A DNA stretch of 64,000 bases from Listeria kieliensis (GCF_003369925.1 NZ_LARY01000004.1:33169-97168), one strand, 5' to 3'. Counted from the stretch's first letter, positions 48,223-60,009 are shown. Notes: generated from the sequence alone by a model not told the origin. Made by a program: numbers and translations.

Positions 48223-49566
48223 ATGGAAAAAAGGGAAACATGGGGTTCCAAACTCGGATTTATTTTAGCTTCTGCCGGCTCGGCAATAGGGATTGGAGCG
48301 ATCTGGAAACTCCCGTATGTAGCCGCTACAGCAGGAGGAGGCTCCTTTTTCATCCTCTTCCTTCTACTAACGGTGTTTATCGTTTTACCCGTGTTAATTT
48401 CGGAATTCATTATCGGACGAAGCTCGAAAGCAGATGCGATCACAGCCTACAAAAAACTAGCGCCTGGAACCAAATGGAACTGGCTCGGAAAAATGGGCGT
48501 GGCTGGTGCGAGCATCTTGTTTTCTTTTTATAGCGTTGTCGGAGGCTGGATCATTACCTATCTAATCAAAGCGTTTTCGCTCTCACTAAGCGGCCTTTCA
48601 CAACCCGAATTGCTTGAAGAATTTGGAAAAACGACTGCAAACCCTTATATTTCGATTCTTGCAACGTTCACTTTTATTGCCCTCAATGTTTTTGTTATCC
48701 GTCGTGGAATTGTCTCAGGAATCGAAAAAATGAATAAATTCATGATGCCCGCTTTATTCATTTTATTTGTTGTTTTGATCATTCGCTCGCTAACACTTGA
48801 CGGAGCCATGGCAGGCGTTGAATTTTTCTTAAAACCTGATTTTGGTGCTATCACCGGTCACACCGTCTTGATTGCACTTGGACAAGCTTTCTTCTCTTTA
48901 AGCGTTGGCTTATCCGTTATGGTAACGTATAGTTCTTACCTAAGCCGATCCGTTAGCTTGCCACAATCAGCCACATCTGTTGCCTTAATGAACCTTGGCG
49001 TCTCACTTCTAGCAGGGCTAGCCATTTTCCCAGCAACCTTTGCACTCGATATCAAACCAGATGCAGGACCCGGGCTTTTGTTTGTGATTCTTCCCTCGAT
49101 TTTCAGTCAACTGCCGTTTGGAACCTTTTTCTTCATCATCTTTTTGATTTTGTTTCTGTTCGCGGCACTCACATCAAGCTTTTCACTACTCGAAGTAACC
49201 GTCGCACCACTTATGGCACAAGGAACGTCCCGCAAGAAAGCGAGCACCTTGACAGGCCTTGTCATTATGCTCCTTGCCATCCCGTCAGCCCTTAGTTTTG
49301 GTGTATTCGCTAACATCCACATTTTCGGGCTAACCTTTTTTGACCTTGCCGACTATCTTGTTTCCAACCTTCTGCTTCCAATCGGAGCGCTACTCATCTC
49401 GATTTTCGTTGGCTTCAGAATGCCGCGCAAACTCCTTCTCGAAGAGTTCCAAGCCGGAAGCAAAATCAGCTACAAAATCTTTATCATCTGGTTGTTCCTA
49501 ATCAAATTCATTGCCCCAATCGGCATCCTATTTGTCTTCTTATACGCAACCGGAATCCTCAAATAA
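48223..49566 (+). CDS. Neurotransmitter:sodium symporter (NSS) family transporter
   Basis: A 447-residue Na+-dependent transporter of the NSS/LeuT family, probably for an amino acid. The first helix carries GSAIGIGAIWKLPYVAATAGGGSF, where the family normally has the substrate/Na+ site; eleven or twelve helices follow. A Leu/Trp-rich extension is absent, as in bacterial members. AAAGGAGG is six bases before the ATG. It is divergent from pcrB and has its own strong terminator. The substrate is not determined. Confidence 0.9.
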   Translation: MEKRETWGSKLGFILASAGSAIGIGAIWKLPYVAATAGGGSFFILFLLLTVFIVLPVLISEFIIGRSSKADAITAYKKLAPGTKWNWLGKMGVAGASILFSFYSVVGGWIITYLIKAFSLSLSGLSQPELLEEFGKTTANPYISILATFTFIALNVFVIRRGIVSGIEKMNKFMMPALFILFVVLIIRSLTLDGAMAGVEFFLKPDFGAITGHTVLIALGQAFFSLSVGLSVMVTYSSYLSRSVSLPQSATSVALMNLGVSLLAGLAIFPATFALDIKPDAGPGLLFVILPSIFSQLPFGTFFFIIFLILFLFAALTSSFSLLEVTVAPLMAQGTSRKKASTLTGLVIMLLAIPSALSFGVFANIHIFGLTFFDLADYLVSNLLLPIGALLISIFVGFRMPRKLLLEEFQAGSKISYKIFIIWLFLIKFIAPIGILFVFLYATGILK

Positions 49567-49569
49567 CCC

Positions 49570-49611
49570 AAAAAAGGTTCTGAAACGAAAATTCGTTTCA
49601 GAACCTTTTTC
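49570..49611. terminator. Bidirectional terminator after the NSS gene
   Basis: AAAAAAGGTTCTGAAACGAA and the complement TTCGTTTCAGAACCTTTTT form an almost perfect stem with a 2-base loop. It also serves the convergent small membrane protein gene. Confidence 0.9.
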
Positions 49612-49615
49612 AAAT

Positions 49616-49870
49616 TCAAAGTGCCATCACAATTAAACTTGTAAGACAAATCGCAAATCCCGAAAGACCGATCGCTGTCCCAACAAAACTTTTTGCGCGT
49701 AAATTGATAAAAGAAATCGCCAAAAAGCCAATAATGAATACCCAGTGCCACAGGACACTAAAAGTGAGCGGCTCGCGCATAATCACCATATTTCCGATCA
49801 TAAAAAGAGCAGCGACACCCAAAAAAGCAGCAATCAAGAGTCGTAAGCCTCGAAATGGTTTCTGTTCCAA
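49616..49870 (-). CDS. Small membrane protein of unknown function
   Basis: An 84-residue protein with three hydrophobic stretches (about 8-27, 35-52 and 61-83) and a basic loop NLRAKSF, giving a three-helix membrane protein. The family is not recognised. The TTG start has GGGAGG upstream at normal distance. It follows yerC by 15 bases in the same direction, so it is probably cotranscribed with it. Confidence 0.7.
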   Translation of the reverse strand: MEQKPFRGLRLLIAAFLGVAALFMIGNMVIMREPLTFSVLWHWVFIIGFLAISFINLRAKSFVGTAIGLSGFAICLTSLIVMAL

Positions 49871-49885
49871 AAAAAAGCCTCCCTG

Positions 49886-50185
49886 TTACTTCTCTTCTTG
49901 TTTCATGCGTTCAAAAACTTTGCCGTACATGTCATTCCCATAATTCAGTGAACGCTTCACACGAGAAATCGTCGCCGTACTTGCTCCCGTTTCTGCTTCA
50001 ATCACATTATACGTCTTTCCTTCTGAAAGCATCTTCGCTACTTGAAAGCGTTGTGCCATGGACTGAATTTCATTAACCGTACAAACATCATCAAAAAAGG
50101 CATAGCATTCTTCAAGCGTCTCAAGCTTTAAAACTCCTTGAAAAAACGCATCCAGACCTTCCCCTCGAATTTTCTCTATTTGCAT
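49886..50185 (-). CDS. yerC: YerC/TrpR-like HTH protein
   Basis: A 99-residue protein with the TrpR/YerC fold. The central helix-turn-helix is seen in MAQRFQVAKMLSEGKTYNVIEAETGASTATISRVKRSL (about 42-79). B. subtilis YerC has a similar size and is a putative DNA-binding regulator, its target uncertain. GGAGG lies seven bases before the ATG. It is upstream of the 84-residue membrane protein gene and follows the purine operon by about 120 bases. Confidence 0.88.
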   Translation of the reverse strand: MQIEKIRGEGLDAFFQGVLKLETLEECYAFFDDVCTVNEIQSMAQRFQVAKMLSEGKTYNVIEAETGASTATISRVKRSLNYGNDMYGKVFERMKQEEK

Positions 50186-50265
50186 ACGAAAACCTCCGTT
50201 TTTAGTGTTTATACTCTATACTTTCATATTTTAACGTACCAACGCGTAAAAAACAATTGTTTCGA

Positions 50266-50302
50266 AAAAAAGAGACCCAGCCAAACTGCTAAATCTCTCT
50301 TT
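50266..50302 (-). terminator. Terminator after purD
   Basis: AGAGA-TTTAGC and GCTGGG-TCTCT pair with several G-T pairs around AGTTTG, followed by TTTTTTT on the minus strand. It closes the purine operon. Confidence 0.65.
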
Positions 50303-50307
50303 TCATC

Positions 50308-51567
50308 TTACTCCGCCTTTGAACCAATGTCAATTCGGTAAAAGAAGTTCGGGTTATCCAATTTTTTCATTTCCTCATACAACATAAGCCTTGCTTCTTG
50401 CATTGATTCGGCTTCCGTTTCAAGCAAGAGAATTCTTCCACCCGCAGAAACAAGTGTTTCCTCTTGCCACTTCGTTCCCGCGTGATAAACATGAACAGTT
50501 TCCGTTAAATTCTCTAGCCCAGTAAGTTCATGCCCCGTCTCGTAATGATCTGGATAGCCCGCACTTGCGAGAACAATCCCAAGTGTAACCCCAGACGTTT
50601 TAAAGCGAACATCTGGCTTTTCATTATTTAACAGCTTTTGAATCACTTCCGCAAAGTCACTTTCAAGCCGCGGCAATACCACTTGTGTTTCTGGATCTCC
50701 GAAGCGTGCATTAAATTCAATCACTTTTGGCCCCGAATTCGTTGCAATCAGTCCGGCATAAAGCACGCCACGAAAAGCACGACCTTCTGCTACAAGCCCA
50801 CGCGCAGCTGGTTTCAAAATTGCTTCAACTGCTTCTTGCACGAGCTTTTCAGAAATTTGCGGAACAGGCGAATAAGCACCCATACCGCCCGTATTTGGCC
50901 CCTTATCTCCATCATAAGCGCGCTTGTGATCTTGAGCGATTTCCATCGGGTAAACTTCTTCTCCGTTCACAAAAGCCATCAACGAAAATTCTTCCCCTTC
51001 CAAGAATTCCTCCAAGATAACTTTTTCCGCTGCCGAACCAAACTTATCTTCAAGCATCATTTCCTTGAGCGCAAGCGTAGCTTCTTCAAGCGTCATCGCG
51101 ACCGCCACTCCTTTTCCAGCAGCAAGCCCGTCCGCTTTAATAACAATCGGTGCTCCTTGCTCGTCCAAGTAGGCTTTTGCCGCATCATATTCCGTAAAAG
51201 TCTTAGAAGCTGCCGTTTGAATCTGGTATTTTTTCATAAACGATTTCGCAAAATCCTTACTTCCTTCGATTAAAGCTGCTTCTTTTCTCGGGCCAAAAGC
51301 TTGTAATCCAGCCGCCTCGAAATCATCCACAACCCCTAAAAGAAGTGGAACTTCCGGACCCACAATAGAAAAATCAACCTGTTCCGCTTTCGCAAAAGCG
51401 ATCAAATTTTCCGAGTCCGTTTCCGGAACTTTCACGCACTGAATGCCATCCGCTTCCATCCCCGCGTTTCCCGGCGCACAAAAAACCGTCTCCACTTGAT
51501 CAGATTCTAACAACTTTTTAGCAACCGCATGTTCCCGGCCGCCGCCTCCAATAACCAAGACTTTCAT
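50308..51567 (-). CDS. purD: Phosphoribosylamine-glycine ligase
   Basis: A 419-residue ATP-grasp enzyme making GAR from phosphoribosylamine, glycine and ATP. It begins KVLVIGGGGREHA, followed by VKADGLAAGKGV (ATP lid), GEEFSLMAF, and the C-terminal NARFGDPETQ metal site. The long frame starts at 51606 but AAAGGTG stands eight bases before the ATG at 51567, matching the family start. Last gene of the purine operon, 16 bases after purH. Confidence 0.95.
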   Translation of the reverse strand: MKVLVIGGGGREHAVAKKLLESDQVETVFCAPGNAGMEADGIQCVKVPETDSENLIAFAKAEQVDFSIVGPEVPLLLGVVDDFEAAGLQAFGPRKEAALIEGSKDFAKSFMKKYQIQTAASKTFTEYDAAKAYLDEQGAPIVIKADGLAAGKGVAVAMTLEEATLALKEMMLEDKFGSAAEKVILEEFLEGEEFSLMAFVNGEEVYPMEIAQDHKRAYDGDKGPNTGGMGAYSPVPQISEKLVQEAVEAILKPAARGLVAEGRAFRGVLYAGLIATNSGPKVIEFNARFGDPETQVVLPRLESDFAEVIQKLLNNEKPDVRFKTSGVTLGIVLASAGYPDHYETGHELTGLENLTETVHVYHAGTKWQEETLVSAGGRILLLETEAESMQEARLMLYEEMKKLDNPNFFYRIDIGSKAE

Positions 51568-51583
51568 TTTTGACACACCTTTC

Positions 51584-53113
51584 TTAGTGTTTAAAATGCC
51601 GTACATTCGTTTTTATCATCGCAAGACCATATTTGTTCGCCATATCAATCGAAGCTTGGTCTTTAATCGAACCACCCGGCTGAATAATCGCCCGAATTCC
51701 AGCTTTCGCCGCTGCTTCTACCGTATCATCCATAGGGAAAAATGCATCACTCGCAAGAACCGCCCCAGCCGCTTTTTCACCAGCTTGACGAAAGGCAATC
51801 TCTGCCGCCCCGATTCGGTTCATTTGCCCCGCTCCGATTCCAAGCGTCATCTTTGCATTTCCCACTACAATCGCATTCGATTTTACATGCTTCACAATTT
51901 TCCACTGAAACAAAAGCGCTTCAAGTTCTTCATCCGTTGGCGCGCGATCCGTCATCACTTCATAACTTTCACTATCTTCAAGGAACGTATTACAATCTTG
52001 AACAAGTAGCCCACCTCGAACAGACGTCACGTCATGATAACGTGCGCCGCTTGAAATTTCAAGTTCCAGCAACCGAATATTTTTCTTTTTCGTTAAAATT
52101 TCCAAAGCTTCCTTGGAAAAACTTGGAGCAATCACAATTTCAAGAAAAATTTCACTCATTTTAAGAGCTGCTTCCCGGTTCACTTCTCGATTTAAAGCGA
52201 TAATCCCGCCAAAAATAGAGGTCTCATCTGCTTCAAAAGCTTTTTGAAAAGCTTCCTCAATAGAGTTTCCCGTTCCAATGCCACAAGGATTCATATGCTT
52301 CACCGCTACAGCTGCCGGTTGCTTAAACTCAGCGACAATCTTAAGCGCCGCATCCGCATCTCGAATATTGTTATAAGAAAGCACCTTGCCATGGAGTTGC
52401 TTCGCCTTTGCAAGACTCGCTGCATCCGCAAGAGGTTCCGCATAAAAAGCTGCTTGCTGATGGGGGTTCTCTCCGTAACGCATTTCGCTTTGTAAATTAT
52501 AAGTAAGCGTCAACTTTTCAGGGAACGCTTCCCCTGAAAGCTCCGTCAAATAGCTCGCAATCAGTGCATCATAAGCAGCCGTGTGTCGAAAAACTTTCGC
52601 AGCAAGCTTTTCTCGCGTTTCCCGCTTCGTGTCACCTGCTTCGCGTAACTCCGTAAGCACCGCTCCGTAGTCCGCCGCATCCACAAGTACTGTAACCGCC
52701 GCATAGTTTTTCGCTGCCGAACGAAGCATCGAAGGCCCGCCAATATCAATATTTTCAATCGCCTCATCAAGCGTTACCCCCGTTTTAGCGATCGTTTCCT
52801 GAAATGGATATAAATTCACACAAACCAAATCAATCGGCTGAATCCCGTGCGCTTCAATTTGTTTCCCGTGTTCCGGAAGATCTCGCCGAAATAGCAGCCC
52901 ACCGTGAATCATCGGATGAAGCGTCTTCACGCGCCCATCTAGCATCTCTGGAAACTCCGTCACCTCTTCAATTCCCATAACAGGTAATCCCGCATCAAGC
53001 AAAGCCCTTTTCGTTCCGCCAGTCGAAATGATTTCATACCCAAGCGAAATCAGTTCCCGCGTAAAATCCACAATCCCCGTCTTATCTGACACACTAATCA
53101 ATGCTCTTTTCAT
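51584..53113 (-). CDS. purH: Bifunctional AICAR formyltransferase/IMP cyclohydrolase
   Basis: A 509-residue enzyme performing the last two steps to IMP. The N-terminal IMP cyclohydrolase part (about 1-140) has ISVSDKTGI and [12 protein letters not shown]; the transformylase part has [12 protein letters not shown], with a conserved Lys-His pair, and the C-terminal FFPMDDTVE and PGGSIKD segments. It overlaps purN by 20 bases. Confidence 0.95.
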   Translation of the reverse strand: MKRALISVSDKTGIVDFTRELISLGYEIISTGGTKRALLDAGLPVMGIEEVTEFPEMLDGRVKTLHPMIHGGLLFRRDLPEHGKQIEAHGIQPIDLVCVNLYPFQETIAKTGVTLDEAIENIDIGGPSMLRSAAKNYAAVTVLVDAADYGAVLTELREAGDTKRETREKLAAKVFRHTAAYDALIASYLTELSGEAFPEKLTLTYNLQSEMRYGENPHQQAAFYAEPLADAASLAKAKQLHGKVLSYNNIRDADAALKIVAEFKQPAAVAVKHMNPCGIGTGNSIEEAFQKAFEADETSIFGGIIALNREVNREAALKMSEIFLEIVIAPSFSKEALEILTKKKNIRLLELEISSGARYHDVTSVRGGLLVQDCNTFLEDSESYEVMTDRAPTDEELEALLFQWKIVKHVKSNAIVVGNAKMTLGIGAGQMNRIGAAEIAFRQAGEKAAGAVLASDAFFPMDDTVEAAAKAGIRAIIQPGGSIKDQASIDMANKYGLAMIKTNVRHFKH

Positions 53114-53681
53114 TTCTTTTCTCCGACTCCTTTTGCATCATTTTTTTCACAACTGCTGGATAAAAACGATGTTCGACCTGATGAATCCGCTCTTCAAGCT
53201 GCGCCTTGTCCTCCTCAGGCAGAATTTCAACCCTTTCCTGAGCGATCACAGCGCCCGTATCCATCCCCGCATCCACAAAATGCGCCGTCACCCCCGTTAC
53301 CTTCTCCCGAGCAGAAAGCGCCTGACCAATCGCATCTTTCCCAGGAAAAAGCGGCAAAAGCGACGGATGTAGATTGATAATCCGGTTCGGGAAAGCCTCG
53401 AGGAGCGTCTCCCCAAGAAGCCGCATATACCCCGCCAAAACAATAAAATCCACCTCACGCGCGCGAAGCTCTTCTAAAATCTTTTTTTCGCAAGAAGCTT
53501 TGTTCAAAAAGTCGCTTGCCGAAAAAACAAAAGAAGGCAATTCAAATTGATCCGCCCGTTCGAGCACCTTAGCTCCCGGCTTATCGCATACAAGTAGCTT
53601 GACCTCCGGCCGGATCACACCGTCACGCATCAAAGCTTCAAAATTCGAACCACTTCCCGAAGCAAAAATCGCAATCCTCAT
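53094..53681 (-). CDS. purN: Phosphoribosylglycinamide formyltransferase
   Basis: A 195-residue enzyme transferring a formyl group from 10-formyl-tetrahydrofolate to GAR. It begins [31 protein letters not shown] has the catalytic His, and [14 protein letters not shown] the Asp. It overlaps purM by four bases (ATGA) and purH by 20 bases. Confidence 0.95.
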   Translation of the reverse strand: MRIAIFASGSGSNFEALMRDGVIRPEVKLLVCDKPGAKVLERADQFELPSFVFSASDFLNKASCEKKILEELRAREVDFIVLAGYMRLLGETLLEAFPNRIINLHPSLLPLFPGKDAIGQALSAREKVTGVTAHFVDAGMDTGAVIAQERVEILPEEDKAQLEERIHQVEHRFYPAVVKKMMQKESEKRNEKSID

Positions 53682-54718
53682 TTCCCTTCACCCGAAACAA
53701 ACTGAACCGCATCCTTTTCACGCTTCACAACAGAACCAATCCGGTAAGCCGATTCCCCAAGTTCAGCCAAAACCGCATCCTGAACCTCCGCAGGAACCGC
53801 TAACACAAGCCCAATCCCCATATTAAAAATCTCAAACATCTCAAGCTCATCCAAATTCCCCAAGCCCTGCATATGTTTAAAAATCGGCAAAATAGGCCAA
53901 CTGCCAAGCTCCACTTGCGCCGCCAAATCCGCATCTAGCATCCTTGGCAAATTCTCAACAAAGCCTCCGCCCGTGATATGCGAAATCCCGTGCACCGAAT
54001 AGCGCTTCAAGACTTCAAGCACCGGCTTTACATAAATCCTCGTCGGTTCGAGAAGCTCCTCCCCAAGTTTCCTGCCAAAAGCTTCAACAAACGTATCAAG
54101 AGAAAAATCGTGATCCTTAAAATAAAGCTTCCGCACAAGCGAGTAGCCATTGCTATGTATCCCGCTTGAAGCAAGGCCAATCAATACATCGCCCGCTTTC
54201 ACCGCACCTTTTGCAATCAAACGCTCCTTCTCACAAGCTCCGACCGTAAAACCAGCCAAATCATATTCTTCCGGGTCATACATATCAGGCATCTCCGCCG
54301 TTTCCCCGCCAACAAGAGCGCAACCAGCTTCCGTACACCCTGCCGCAACACCCTTCACAATTTGCTCCATCTTAAGCGGCGACGTTTTCCCTGCCGCAAT
54401 ATAGTCCAAGAAAAAAAGAGGTTCCGCGCCTTGCGCCAAAATATCGTTGACGCACATCGCCACACAATCAATCCCGATCGTGTCATGCTTATCCGCCTCA
54501 ATCGCAAGCAAGAGCTTCGTTCCAACCCCGTCCGTACCAGAAACAAGAACAGGTTCCTTGAGGGCAAGCGAACTAAGATCGAACATTCCGCCAAACGCCC
54601 CTAGTGCGCCCATCACACCACGTCGCTTCGTTTGTTCAACATGCTTTTCAATCCGCCGAACAACCTCGTAGCCTGCTTCCACATCCACGCCTGCTTTACT
54701 ATACGCATTTTCCGCCAC
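53678..54718 (-). CDS. purM: Phosphoribosylformylglycinamidine cyclo-ligase
   Basis: A 346-residue ATP-dependent ligase making AIR. Typical features are [46 protein letters not shown] and the late [18 protein letters not shown]. The GTG start has AAGGAGG seven bases upstream. It lies 15 bases after purF and overlaps purN. Confidence 0.95.
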   Translation of the reverse strand: MAENAYSKAGVDVEAGYEVVRRIEKHVEQTKRRGVMGALGAFGGMFDLSSLALKEPVLVSGTDGVGTKLLLAIEADKHDTIGIDCVAMCVNDILAQGAEPLFFLDYIAAGKTSPLKMEQIVKGVAAGCTEAGCALVGGETAEMPDMYDPEEYDLAGFTVGACEKERLIAKGAVKAGDVLIGLASSGIHSNGYSLVRKLYFKDHDFSLDTFVEAFGRKLGEELLEPTRIYVKPVLEVLKRYSVHGISHITGGGFVENLPRMLDADLAAQVELGSWPILPIFKHMQGLGNLDELEMFEIFNMGIGLVLAVPAEVQDAVLAELGESAYRIGSVVKREKDAVQFVSGEGK

Positions 54719-54732
54719 AGTGTTTCCTCCTT

Positions 54733-56169
54733 TTAAATCCCGTTTTTTTGCGCTTCCAGACTTGCCAAATATTCCGCTTCATAATCATAAAGTGGCGTTG
54801 GATAATCGCCATTAAAATACGCCATACAAAGCCCGCCATAAGGCTCATCCGGATAAGGTCGCCCGATCGCATTAACGAGCCCTTCTTCACTCAAATAGCC
54901 AAGCGAATCTGCGCCGATGATCTGACAAATCTCATCCACATTATAATTCGCCGCAATCAGTTCATTCCGCGTTTGAATATCAATCCCATAAAAACAAGGG
55001 AACGCAAGCGGTGGCGAAGCAATCCGAACATGCACTTCAAGCGCCCCAGCTTCCCGGAGCAACCCCACAATTCGCTTACTCGTCGTCCCGCGCACAATCG
55101 AATCATCAATCATCACGACTCGCTTTCCTTCAACGACCCCACGAACCGCCGAAAGTTTCATCCGAACCCCCTGCTCGCGCAACTCCTGCGAAGGTTGAAT
55201 AAATGTCCGCGCCACATAACGATTTTTGATCAATCCAAGTTCATAAGGCAGCCCTGATTCTTCCGCATAGCCAATCGCAGCAGAAATACTTGAATCCGGA
55301 ACTCCCGTCACCACATCCGCATCCACAAAAGCCTCTTTCGCAAGCTGTTTCCCGCTTCGCTTTCGCGCCGAATGCACATTGATTCCCGCAATATTGGAAT
55401 CTGGACGAGCAAAATAAATGTATTCCATACTACAAATCGAATGCTTGACTTCCTTCGTAAACGAATCAATATGCAAGCCATCATCATCCACGATAATCAG
55501 CTCACCCGGTTCCACATCCCGAACAAATTCCGCCCCAACCGTATCAAAAGCACACGTTTCAGAAGCAATCACATAACTATCTCCAATCCGTCCAATCGAA
55601 AGCGGCCGAAAGCCATTCGGATCAAGCGCTGCAATCATCGCATGTTCCGTAAGTAGCATGTAGGCAAAGCCGCCTTGCACTTTCCGAAGCGCTTCTTTTA
55701 AATCCTGAATAAAATCTCCTGTCCGGCTTCGCTTCATGAGATGCGCCAACACTTCCGTATCCGAACTCGTTTGAAAAATTGCCCCTTCGCTTTCTAATTC
55801 CTTACGAAGCGTCTTCGCATTGATCAAATTCCCATTATGCGCAAGAGCAAGCGACGAATCCTGAAAGTGGAACAAAAACGGCTGAACATTTCCAAGACTT
55901 TTTCCGCCAGCAGTCGCATAACGCACATGGCCAATCGCGCCACTTCCCGTTAAGTCTTCCAGTTCCCCGTGCTTAAAAACATCTGCTAATAAACCTAAGT
56001 TGCGGTGTCCGCGTAACACTTTTCCATCTGTTGAAACAATCCCCGCACCTTCTTGCCCGCGGTGTTGTAAGCTGTGTAACCCGTAATAAGTGACTTCTGC
56101 CGCCTGCGTGTGGTTCCAAACGCCAAAAATCCCGCATTCTTCATTTAAACCTTTTATTTCAGCAAGCAT
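54733..56169 (-). CDS. purF: Amidophosphoribosyltransferase
   Basis: A 478-residue enzyme committing PRPP to purine synthesis. The propeptide [11 protein letters not shown] is 11 residues long and C12 of CGIFG becomes the N-terminal nucleophile, the Bacillus-type processed enzyme. The PRPP loop [16 protein letters not shown] is near residue 340. Cys residues suited for the Bacillus-type iron-sulfur cluster are present (CSMEY, FPCFYG, DSLGYL region). The start at 56169 has GGAAGGAG seven bases upstream and overlaps the purL end by 16 bases; the longer frame to 56187 is rejected. Confidence 0.95.
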   Translation of the reverse strand: MLAEIKGLNEECGIFGVWNHTQAAEVTYYGLHSLQHRGQEGAGIVSTDGKVLRGHRNLGLLADVFKHGELEDLTGSGAIGHVRYATAGGKSLGNVQPFLFHFQDSSLALAHNGNLINAKTLRKELESEGAIFQTSSDTEVLAHLMKRSRTGDFIQDLKEALRKVQGGFAYMLLTEHAMIAALDPNGFRPLSIGRIGDSYVIASETCAFDTVGAEFVRDVEPGELIIVDDDGLHIDSFTKEVKHSICSMEYIYFARPDSNIAGINVHSARKRSGKQLAKEAFVDADVVTGVPDSSISAAIGYAEESGLPYELGLIKNRYVARTFIQPSQELREQGVRMKLSAVRGVVEGKRVVMIDDSIVRGTTSKRIVGLLREAGALEVHVRIASPPLAFPCFYGIDIQTRNELIAANYNVDEICQIIGADSLGYLSEEGLVNAIGRPYPDEPYGGLCMAYFNGDYPTPLYDYEAEYLASLEAQKNGI

Positions 56170-58373
56170 GAAAGTGCTCCTTCCCAAATGGCCCGAAGTG
56201 CTACGGTTTCTTTTTCTAGCACATCTTCTCCACTTTGAATAACTAAGCGGCCATTTTCCGTTACCTTTCCAATTTCGTAGGCTGTGAGTCCTTCAAAATA
56301 CTGCACGAACTGGGCACGATTTTCCGGCTTCACCGAAACAAGGAAGCGCGACTGCGATTCACTAAACACTTCTGTGAGCGAAAATGGCAGTTTCACTTCA
56401 GCTCCAAATTCGCCAGCAAAAGCCGCTTCCGCAAGTGCAACAGCTAAGCCGCCTTCCGCAAGATCATGCGCGCTCCTAACGGTTCCTGCTTGAATTGCCG
56501 CAAGAAGCGCCGCCTGTGTTTTTTGTTCGATTTGAAGATCTAGTTCAGGCGCACGTCCACTTATTTTTCCTTCTAAAAGTTTTTGCAACTCCGACCCATT
56601 AAATTCGGCTTTCGTTTCGCCAATGAGGAATATGAGATCATTTGCCTCTTTAAAGTGTTGCGTTGTAATATCTTTCGTTTGTTCAACTAGGCCAACCATC
56701 CCAATCACTGGTGTCGGATAAATGCCCGTTCCATCCGTTTCATTATAAAGCGATACATTTCCAGAAATCACTGGCGTATCCAGTTTGCGGCAAGCTTCAC
56801 TAATTCCGTCCACTGCCTTTTCAATTTCCCAAAAAATCTCAGGCTTTTCCGGATTTCCAAAATTAAGTCCGTCTGTGATCGCAAGCGGTTTAGCTCCACT
56901 AGCCACAATATTCCGAGCGGCTTCCGCAACAGCAATCGCTCCCCCCGTTTCCGGATCCAGATACAAGTAACGCGAATTGCAGTCCGTTGTCATCGCAATC
57001 GCTTTATCCGTTCCCCGCACACGAATTACCGCCGCATCAGATCCCGGCGCAACAGCCGTACTCGTCCGCACTTGATAGTCAAATTGTTCGTAAATATGCC
57101 GTTTACTAGCAACCGTTGGAGAAGCAAGGAGTTTTTCAAACACAGCGCCGTGGTCTAAGTTGCGCGGCACAAACGGTTTTTCATTTTGAAAGGCCTTGAA
57201 GCGAGCGGGTTCCTTAGACGGCTTGTGATAAACCGGTGCGTCCTCAGCTAGCGCATCGACTGGCACATTTGCTACGACTTCCCCAAGGTGAATAATTTTA
57301 TACATCTTATCCTCCGTCACATGCCCAATCGTGACAGCATGCAAGCCGTAACGCTCAAACAAAGCTTGAATTTCTGCTTCGTGCCCTTTTTTCACACAAA
57401 GGAGCATCCGTTCTTGCGATTCAGAAAGCAACATTTCATAAGCCGACATCCCCGTTTCTCGCTGTGGGACATCATCCATCACCAGTTCAAGCCCAGCTCC
57501 TGCTTTCGACGCCATTTCAGAACTCGAACTAACAAGTCCAGCTGCCCCCATATCTTGAATCCCAACCAAAATATCGGCATGCTGTTCAATCACTTCAAGA
57601 CACGCTTCAAGCAACAATTTTTCCATAAATGGATCGCCAACTTGAACCGCTGAGCGTTGTTGCTCCCCTTCTTCACTAAATTCAACCGAAGCAAACGTCG
57701 CGCCATGGATCCCATCTCGACCCGTTTTAGCACCGACATACATCACCGGATTTCCAGCACCAACAGCCTGCCCTTTTTGAATATCTTCTTTTCGAATCAA
57801 ACCAACACACATCGCATTCACGAGTGGATTCTTCTCATAGCAATCTTCAAATTGCACCTCGCCGCCAACGGTTGGAATCCCGATCGAGTTCCCATAACCA
57901 GCAATCCCAGCGACCACTTCACTGACCAAGTATTTAGTATGCGGCTTAGTCAGTTCACCAAACCGAAGCGAATTGAGCATCGCGATCGGCCGAGCTCCCA
58001 TCGAGAACACATCGCGAATAATCCCGCCAACACCCGTTGCGGCTCCTTGATAAGGCTCCACATACGAAGGATGATTATGACTTTCCACTTTAAAAGCCAC
58101 GCCAAGCCCATCGCCAATGTCAACGATGCCAGCTCCTTCACCAGGACCTTGAAGCACTTGTTTCCCTTCCGTAGGAAATTTCCTTAAAACAGGCTTCGAA
58201 TTCTTATAACTACAATGTTCCGACCACATCACTGAAAACAAGCCCGTTTCCGTATAATTTGGCTTTCTGCCAAGAATAGACTCAATCAAAGCATACTCAC
58301 TATCCGTAAGCCCCATCTCAAGATACACCTTGTCCTCTTCAATTTGAATCGCCGTAGGTTCATTTGCTAGCAC
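56154..58373 (-). CDS. purL: Phosphoribosylformylglycinamidine synthase large subunit
   Basis: The 739-residue small-type PurL, which with PurQ and PurS makes [15 protein letters not shown] and [15 protein letters not shown] are at the N-terminus, and [19 protein letters not shown] near residue 95. The C-terminal half has [14 protein letters not shown]. The GTG start has AAGGAGG nine bases upstream and overlaps purQ by 14 bases. Confidence 0.95.
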   Translation of the reverse strand: MLANEPTAIQIEEDKVYLEMGLTDSEYALIESILGRKPNYTETGLFSVMWSEHCSYKNSKPVLRKFPTEGKQVLQGPGEGAGIVDIGDGLGVAFKVESHNHPSYVEPYQGAATGVGGIIRDVFSMGARPIAMLNSLRFGELTKPHTKYLVSEVVAGIAGYGNSIGIPTVGGEVQFEDCYEKNPLVNAMCVGLIRKEDIQKGQAVGAGNPVMYVGAKTGRDGIHGATFASVEFSEEGEQQRSAVQVGDPFMEKLLLEACLEVIEQHADILVGIQDMGAAGLVSSSSEMASKAGAGLELVMDDVPQRETGMSAYEMLLSESQERMLLCVKKGHEAEIQALFERYGLHAVTIGHVTEDKMYKIIHLGEVVANVPVDALAEDAPVYHKPSKEPARFKAFQNEKPFVPRNLDHGAVFEKLLASPTVASKRHIYEQFDYQVRTSTAVAPGSDAAVIRVRGTDKAIAMTTDCNSRYLYLDPETGGAIAVAEAARNIVASGAKPLAITDGLNFGNPEKPEIFWEIEKAVDGISEACRKLDTPVISGNVSLYNETDGTGIYPTPVIGMVGLVEQTKDITTQHFKEANDLIFLIGETKAEFNGSELQKLLEGKISGRAPELDLQIEQKTQAALLAAIQAGTVRSAHDLAEGGLAVALAEAAFAGEFGAEVKLPFSLTEVFSESQSRFLVSVKPENRAQFVQYFEGLTAYEIGKVTENGRLVIQSGEDVLEKETVALRAIWEGALSCLLK

Positions 58374-59049
58374 TTTGATAAGCCTCCTTAAAAGAACTTA
58401 AAATCGATTGAAACAATTTGATTCCATCCGTTCCGCCGACAATTTCCTCAACCGCCCGCTCCGGATGTGGCATCATTCCCAAAACATTCCCCGCCTGGTT
58501 CACTATCCCAGCAATGTCACCGGTGCTCCCATTCGGATTCTCACTTGCATAACGGAAGACAATTTGGTGATTTTCTTCCAGTTCCCGGTACGTCTCTGGA
58601 TCCGTATAATAATTGCCTTCCCCATGTGCAACAGGAATCTCAATTTCTTGATGCAACTCGTAGCCGCTCGTAAAGATTGTATCCGCATTTTCCACACGAA
58701 GCGGCACCGTTTTGCAGACAAAATGCAAATTATCATTGCGAAGTAACGCTCCAGGGAGCAGTCCCACTTCTGTCAAAATCTGGAAGCCATTACATACGCC
58801 AAGTACAGGCTTTCCTTCGTCAGCAAACCGCAAAACTTCTGGCATGATATTCGCAAATTTAGCAATCGCCCCAGTCCGTAAATAATCCCCATAAGAAAAT
58901 CCGCCGGGAAGCAGCACCGCATCAAAGCCATCCAGTGAGGTCTCCGCATGCCAGACAAATTCCGCTTCTTCCTCAAGCACATCACGGATCGCATGCAACA
59001 TATCAAGATCACAATTCGAACCTGGAAATTGAATCACCGCAAATTTCAT
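58360..59049 (-). CDS. purQ: FGAM synthase glutaminase subunit
   Basis: A 229-residue class I amidotransferase supplying ammonia to PurL. Catalytic Cys in GVCNGFQ near residue 86; the His and Glu of the triad in MPHPERA at the C-terminus. GAGGAGG precedes the ATG. It follows purS by two bases and overlaps purL. Confidence 0.95.
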   Translation of the reverse strand: MKFAVIQFPGSNCDLDMLHAIRDVLEEEAEFVWHAETSLDGFDAVLLPGGFSYGDYLRTGAIAKFANIMPEVLRFADEGKPVLGVCNGFQILTEVGLLPGALLRNDNLHFVCKTVPLRVENADTIFTSGYELHQEIEIPVAHGEGNYYTDPETYRELEENHQIVFRYASENPNGSTGDIAGIVNQAGNVLGMMPHPERAVEEIVGGTDGIKLFQSILSSFKEAYQSASK

Positions 59050-59051
59050 CT

Positions 59052-59297
59052 TTAAGCCTCCTCGATTTCATAACGATAATCTTCCATCACTGGATTCGTT
59101 AGCAACTGATCGCATAACTCATCTAGCAACTCATGAATATCCCGTTCCGTTTTCTCTACCTTCAATTCCATATATTTCCCGATCCGCACATCGTTTACAG
59201 CCTCATATCCCATACTTTTTGCCGCGTCTTTAACCGCTGTGCCTTGCGGGTCAAGTACACTTTTCTTTAAAGTCACATAAATTTTAACATTATACAT
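59052..59297 (-). CDS. purS: FGAM synthase subunit PurS
   Basis: An 81-residue small subunit that bridges PurL and Pur[20 protein letters not shown] and [16 protein letters not shown] are typical. AGGAGG nine bases before the ATG at 59297 marks the start; the longer frame to 59315 is not supported. It overlaps purC by eight bases. Confidence 0.94.
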   Translation of the reverse strand: MYNVKIYVTLKKSVLDPQGTAVKDAAKSMGYEAVNDVRIGKYMELKVEKTERDIHELLDELCDQLLTNPVMEDYRYEIEEA

Positions 59298-60009
59298 TTT
59301 CCGTAACCTCCTCAAGGCGAGCTAAGATTTCATCATAAACTGTGATTAAATTCCCAATATTCCGACGAAAAACATCCTTATCGAGCTTTTCCATCGTCTC
59401 CATATCCCAAAGTCTGCAAGTATCAGGCGAAATTTCATCAGAAAGAAGTATCTCTCCGTCCTTCGTCCGACCAAATTCCAACTTAAAATCAACCAAAATC
59501 ACGCCCGCTTTTTCAAAAAGTTCGGTTAGCGCTACATTAATTCGTCGTGCTTCTTGCTTCAAAATCTCCACTTCCCGATTTGTTGCCACTTCTAAAAACA
59601 AAACATGATCGTCATTGATAAATGGATCATTTAGCGCATCATCCTTGTAATAGAACTCCACAATCGGATTTTCAATCCGTTCGCCTTCTTTCCTTCCAAG
59701 CCGCCTCGCAAGACTTCCTGCAAGAACATTTCGAACAACGACTTCAAGCGGAATAATCTCTACTTCTTGAACCAACTGTTCTGTCTCTGAAATTTCCTCG
59801 ATAAAATGACTGTTAATCCCATGTGCCTTCAGATAACGAAAAATAAGCGAAGTGATTTGATTATTGCGTCTTCCTTTTCCTGCAAAAATCTCTCGTCTTT
59901 CGCCATTTAATGCCGTTGCGTCATCTTTATACGCCACGCGCAAAACGCCCGCTTCTGGGGTCTTATACAATTTTTTTGCCTTACCTTCATAAATCAACTC
60001 GTCTTTCAC
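59290..60009 (-). CDS. purC: SAICAR synthase
   Basis: A 239-residue ATP-dependent ligase joining aspartate to CAIR. N-terminal ELIYEGKAKKLY, LKAHGINSHF, EVVVRNVLAGS and the FKLEFGR...LLSDEISPDTCRLWD region are characteristic. The GTG at 60009 has AAGGAG nine bases upstream; the frame open to 60063 is not used. An intercistronic hairpin lies between purB and this gene. Confidence 0.95.
   Translation of the reverse strand: MKDELIYEGKAKKLYKTPEAGVLRVAYKDDATALNGERREIFAGKGRRNNQITSLIFRYLKAHGINSHFIEEISETEQLVQEVEIIPLEVVVRNVLAGSLARRLGRKEGERIENPIVEFYYKDDALNDPFINDDHVLFLEVATNREVEILKQEARRINVALTELFEKAGVILVDFKLEFGRTKDGEILLSDEISPDTCRLWDMETMEKLDKDVFRRNIGNLITVYDEILARLEEVTENV

Noticed and set aside
54604..55257. 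217-residue frame on the plus strand over purM/purF
   Set aside because: Its residue make-up (rich in Arg, His, Ile, Pro) is that of an antisense shadow of purF.
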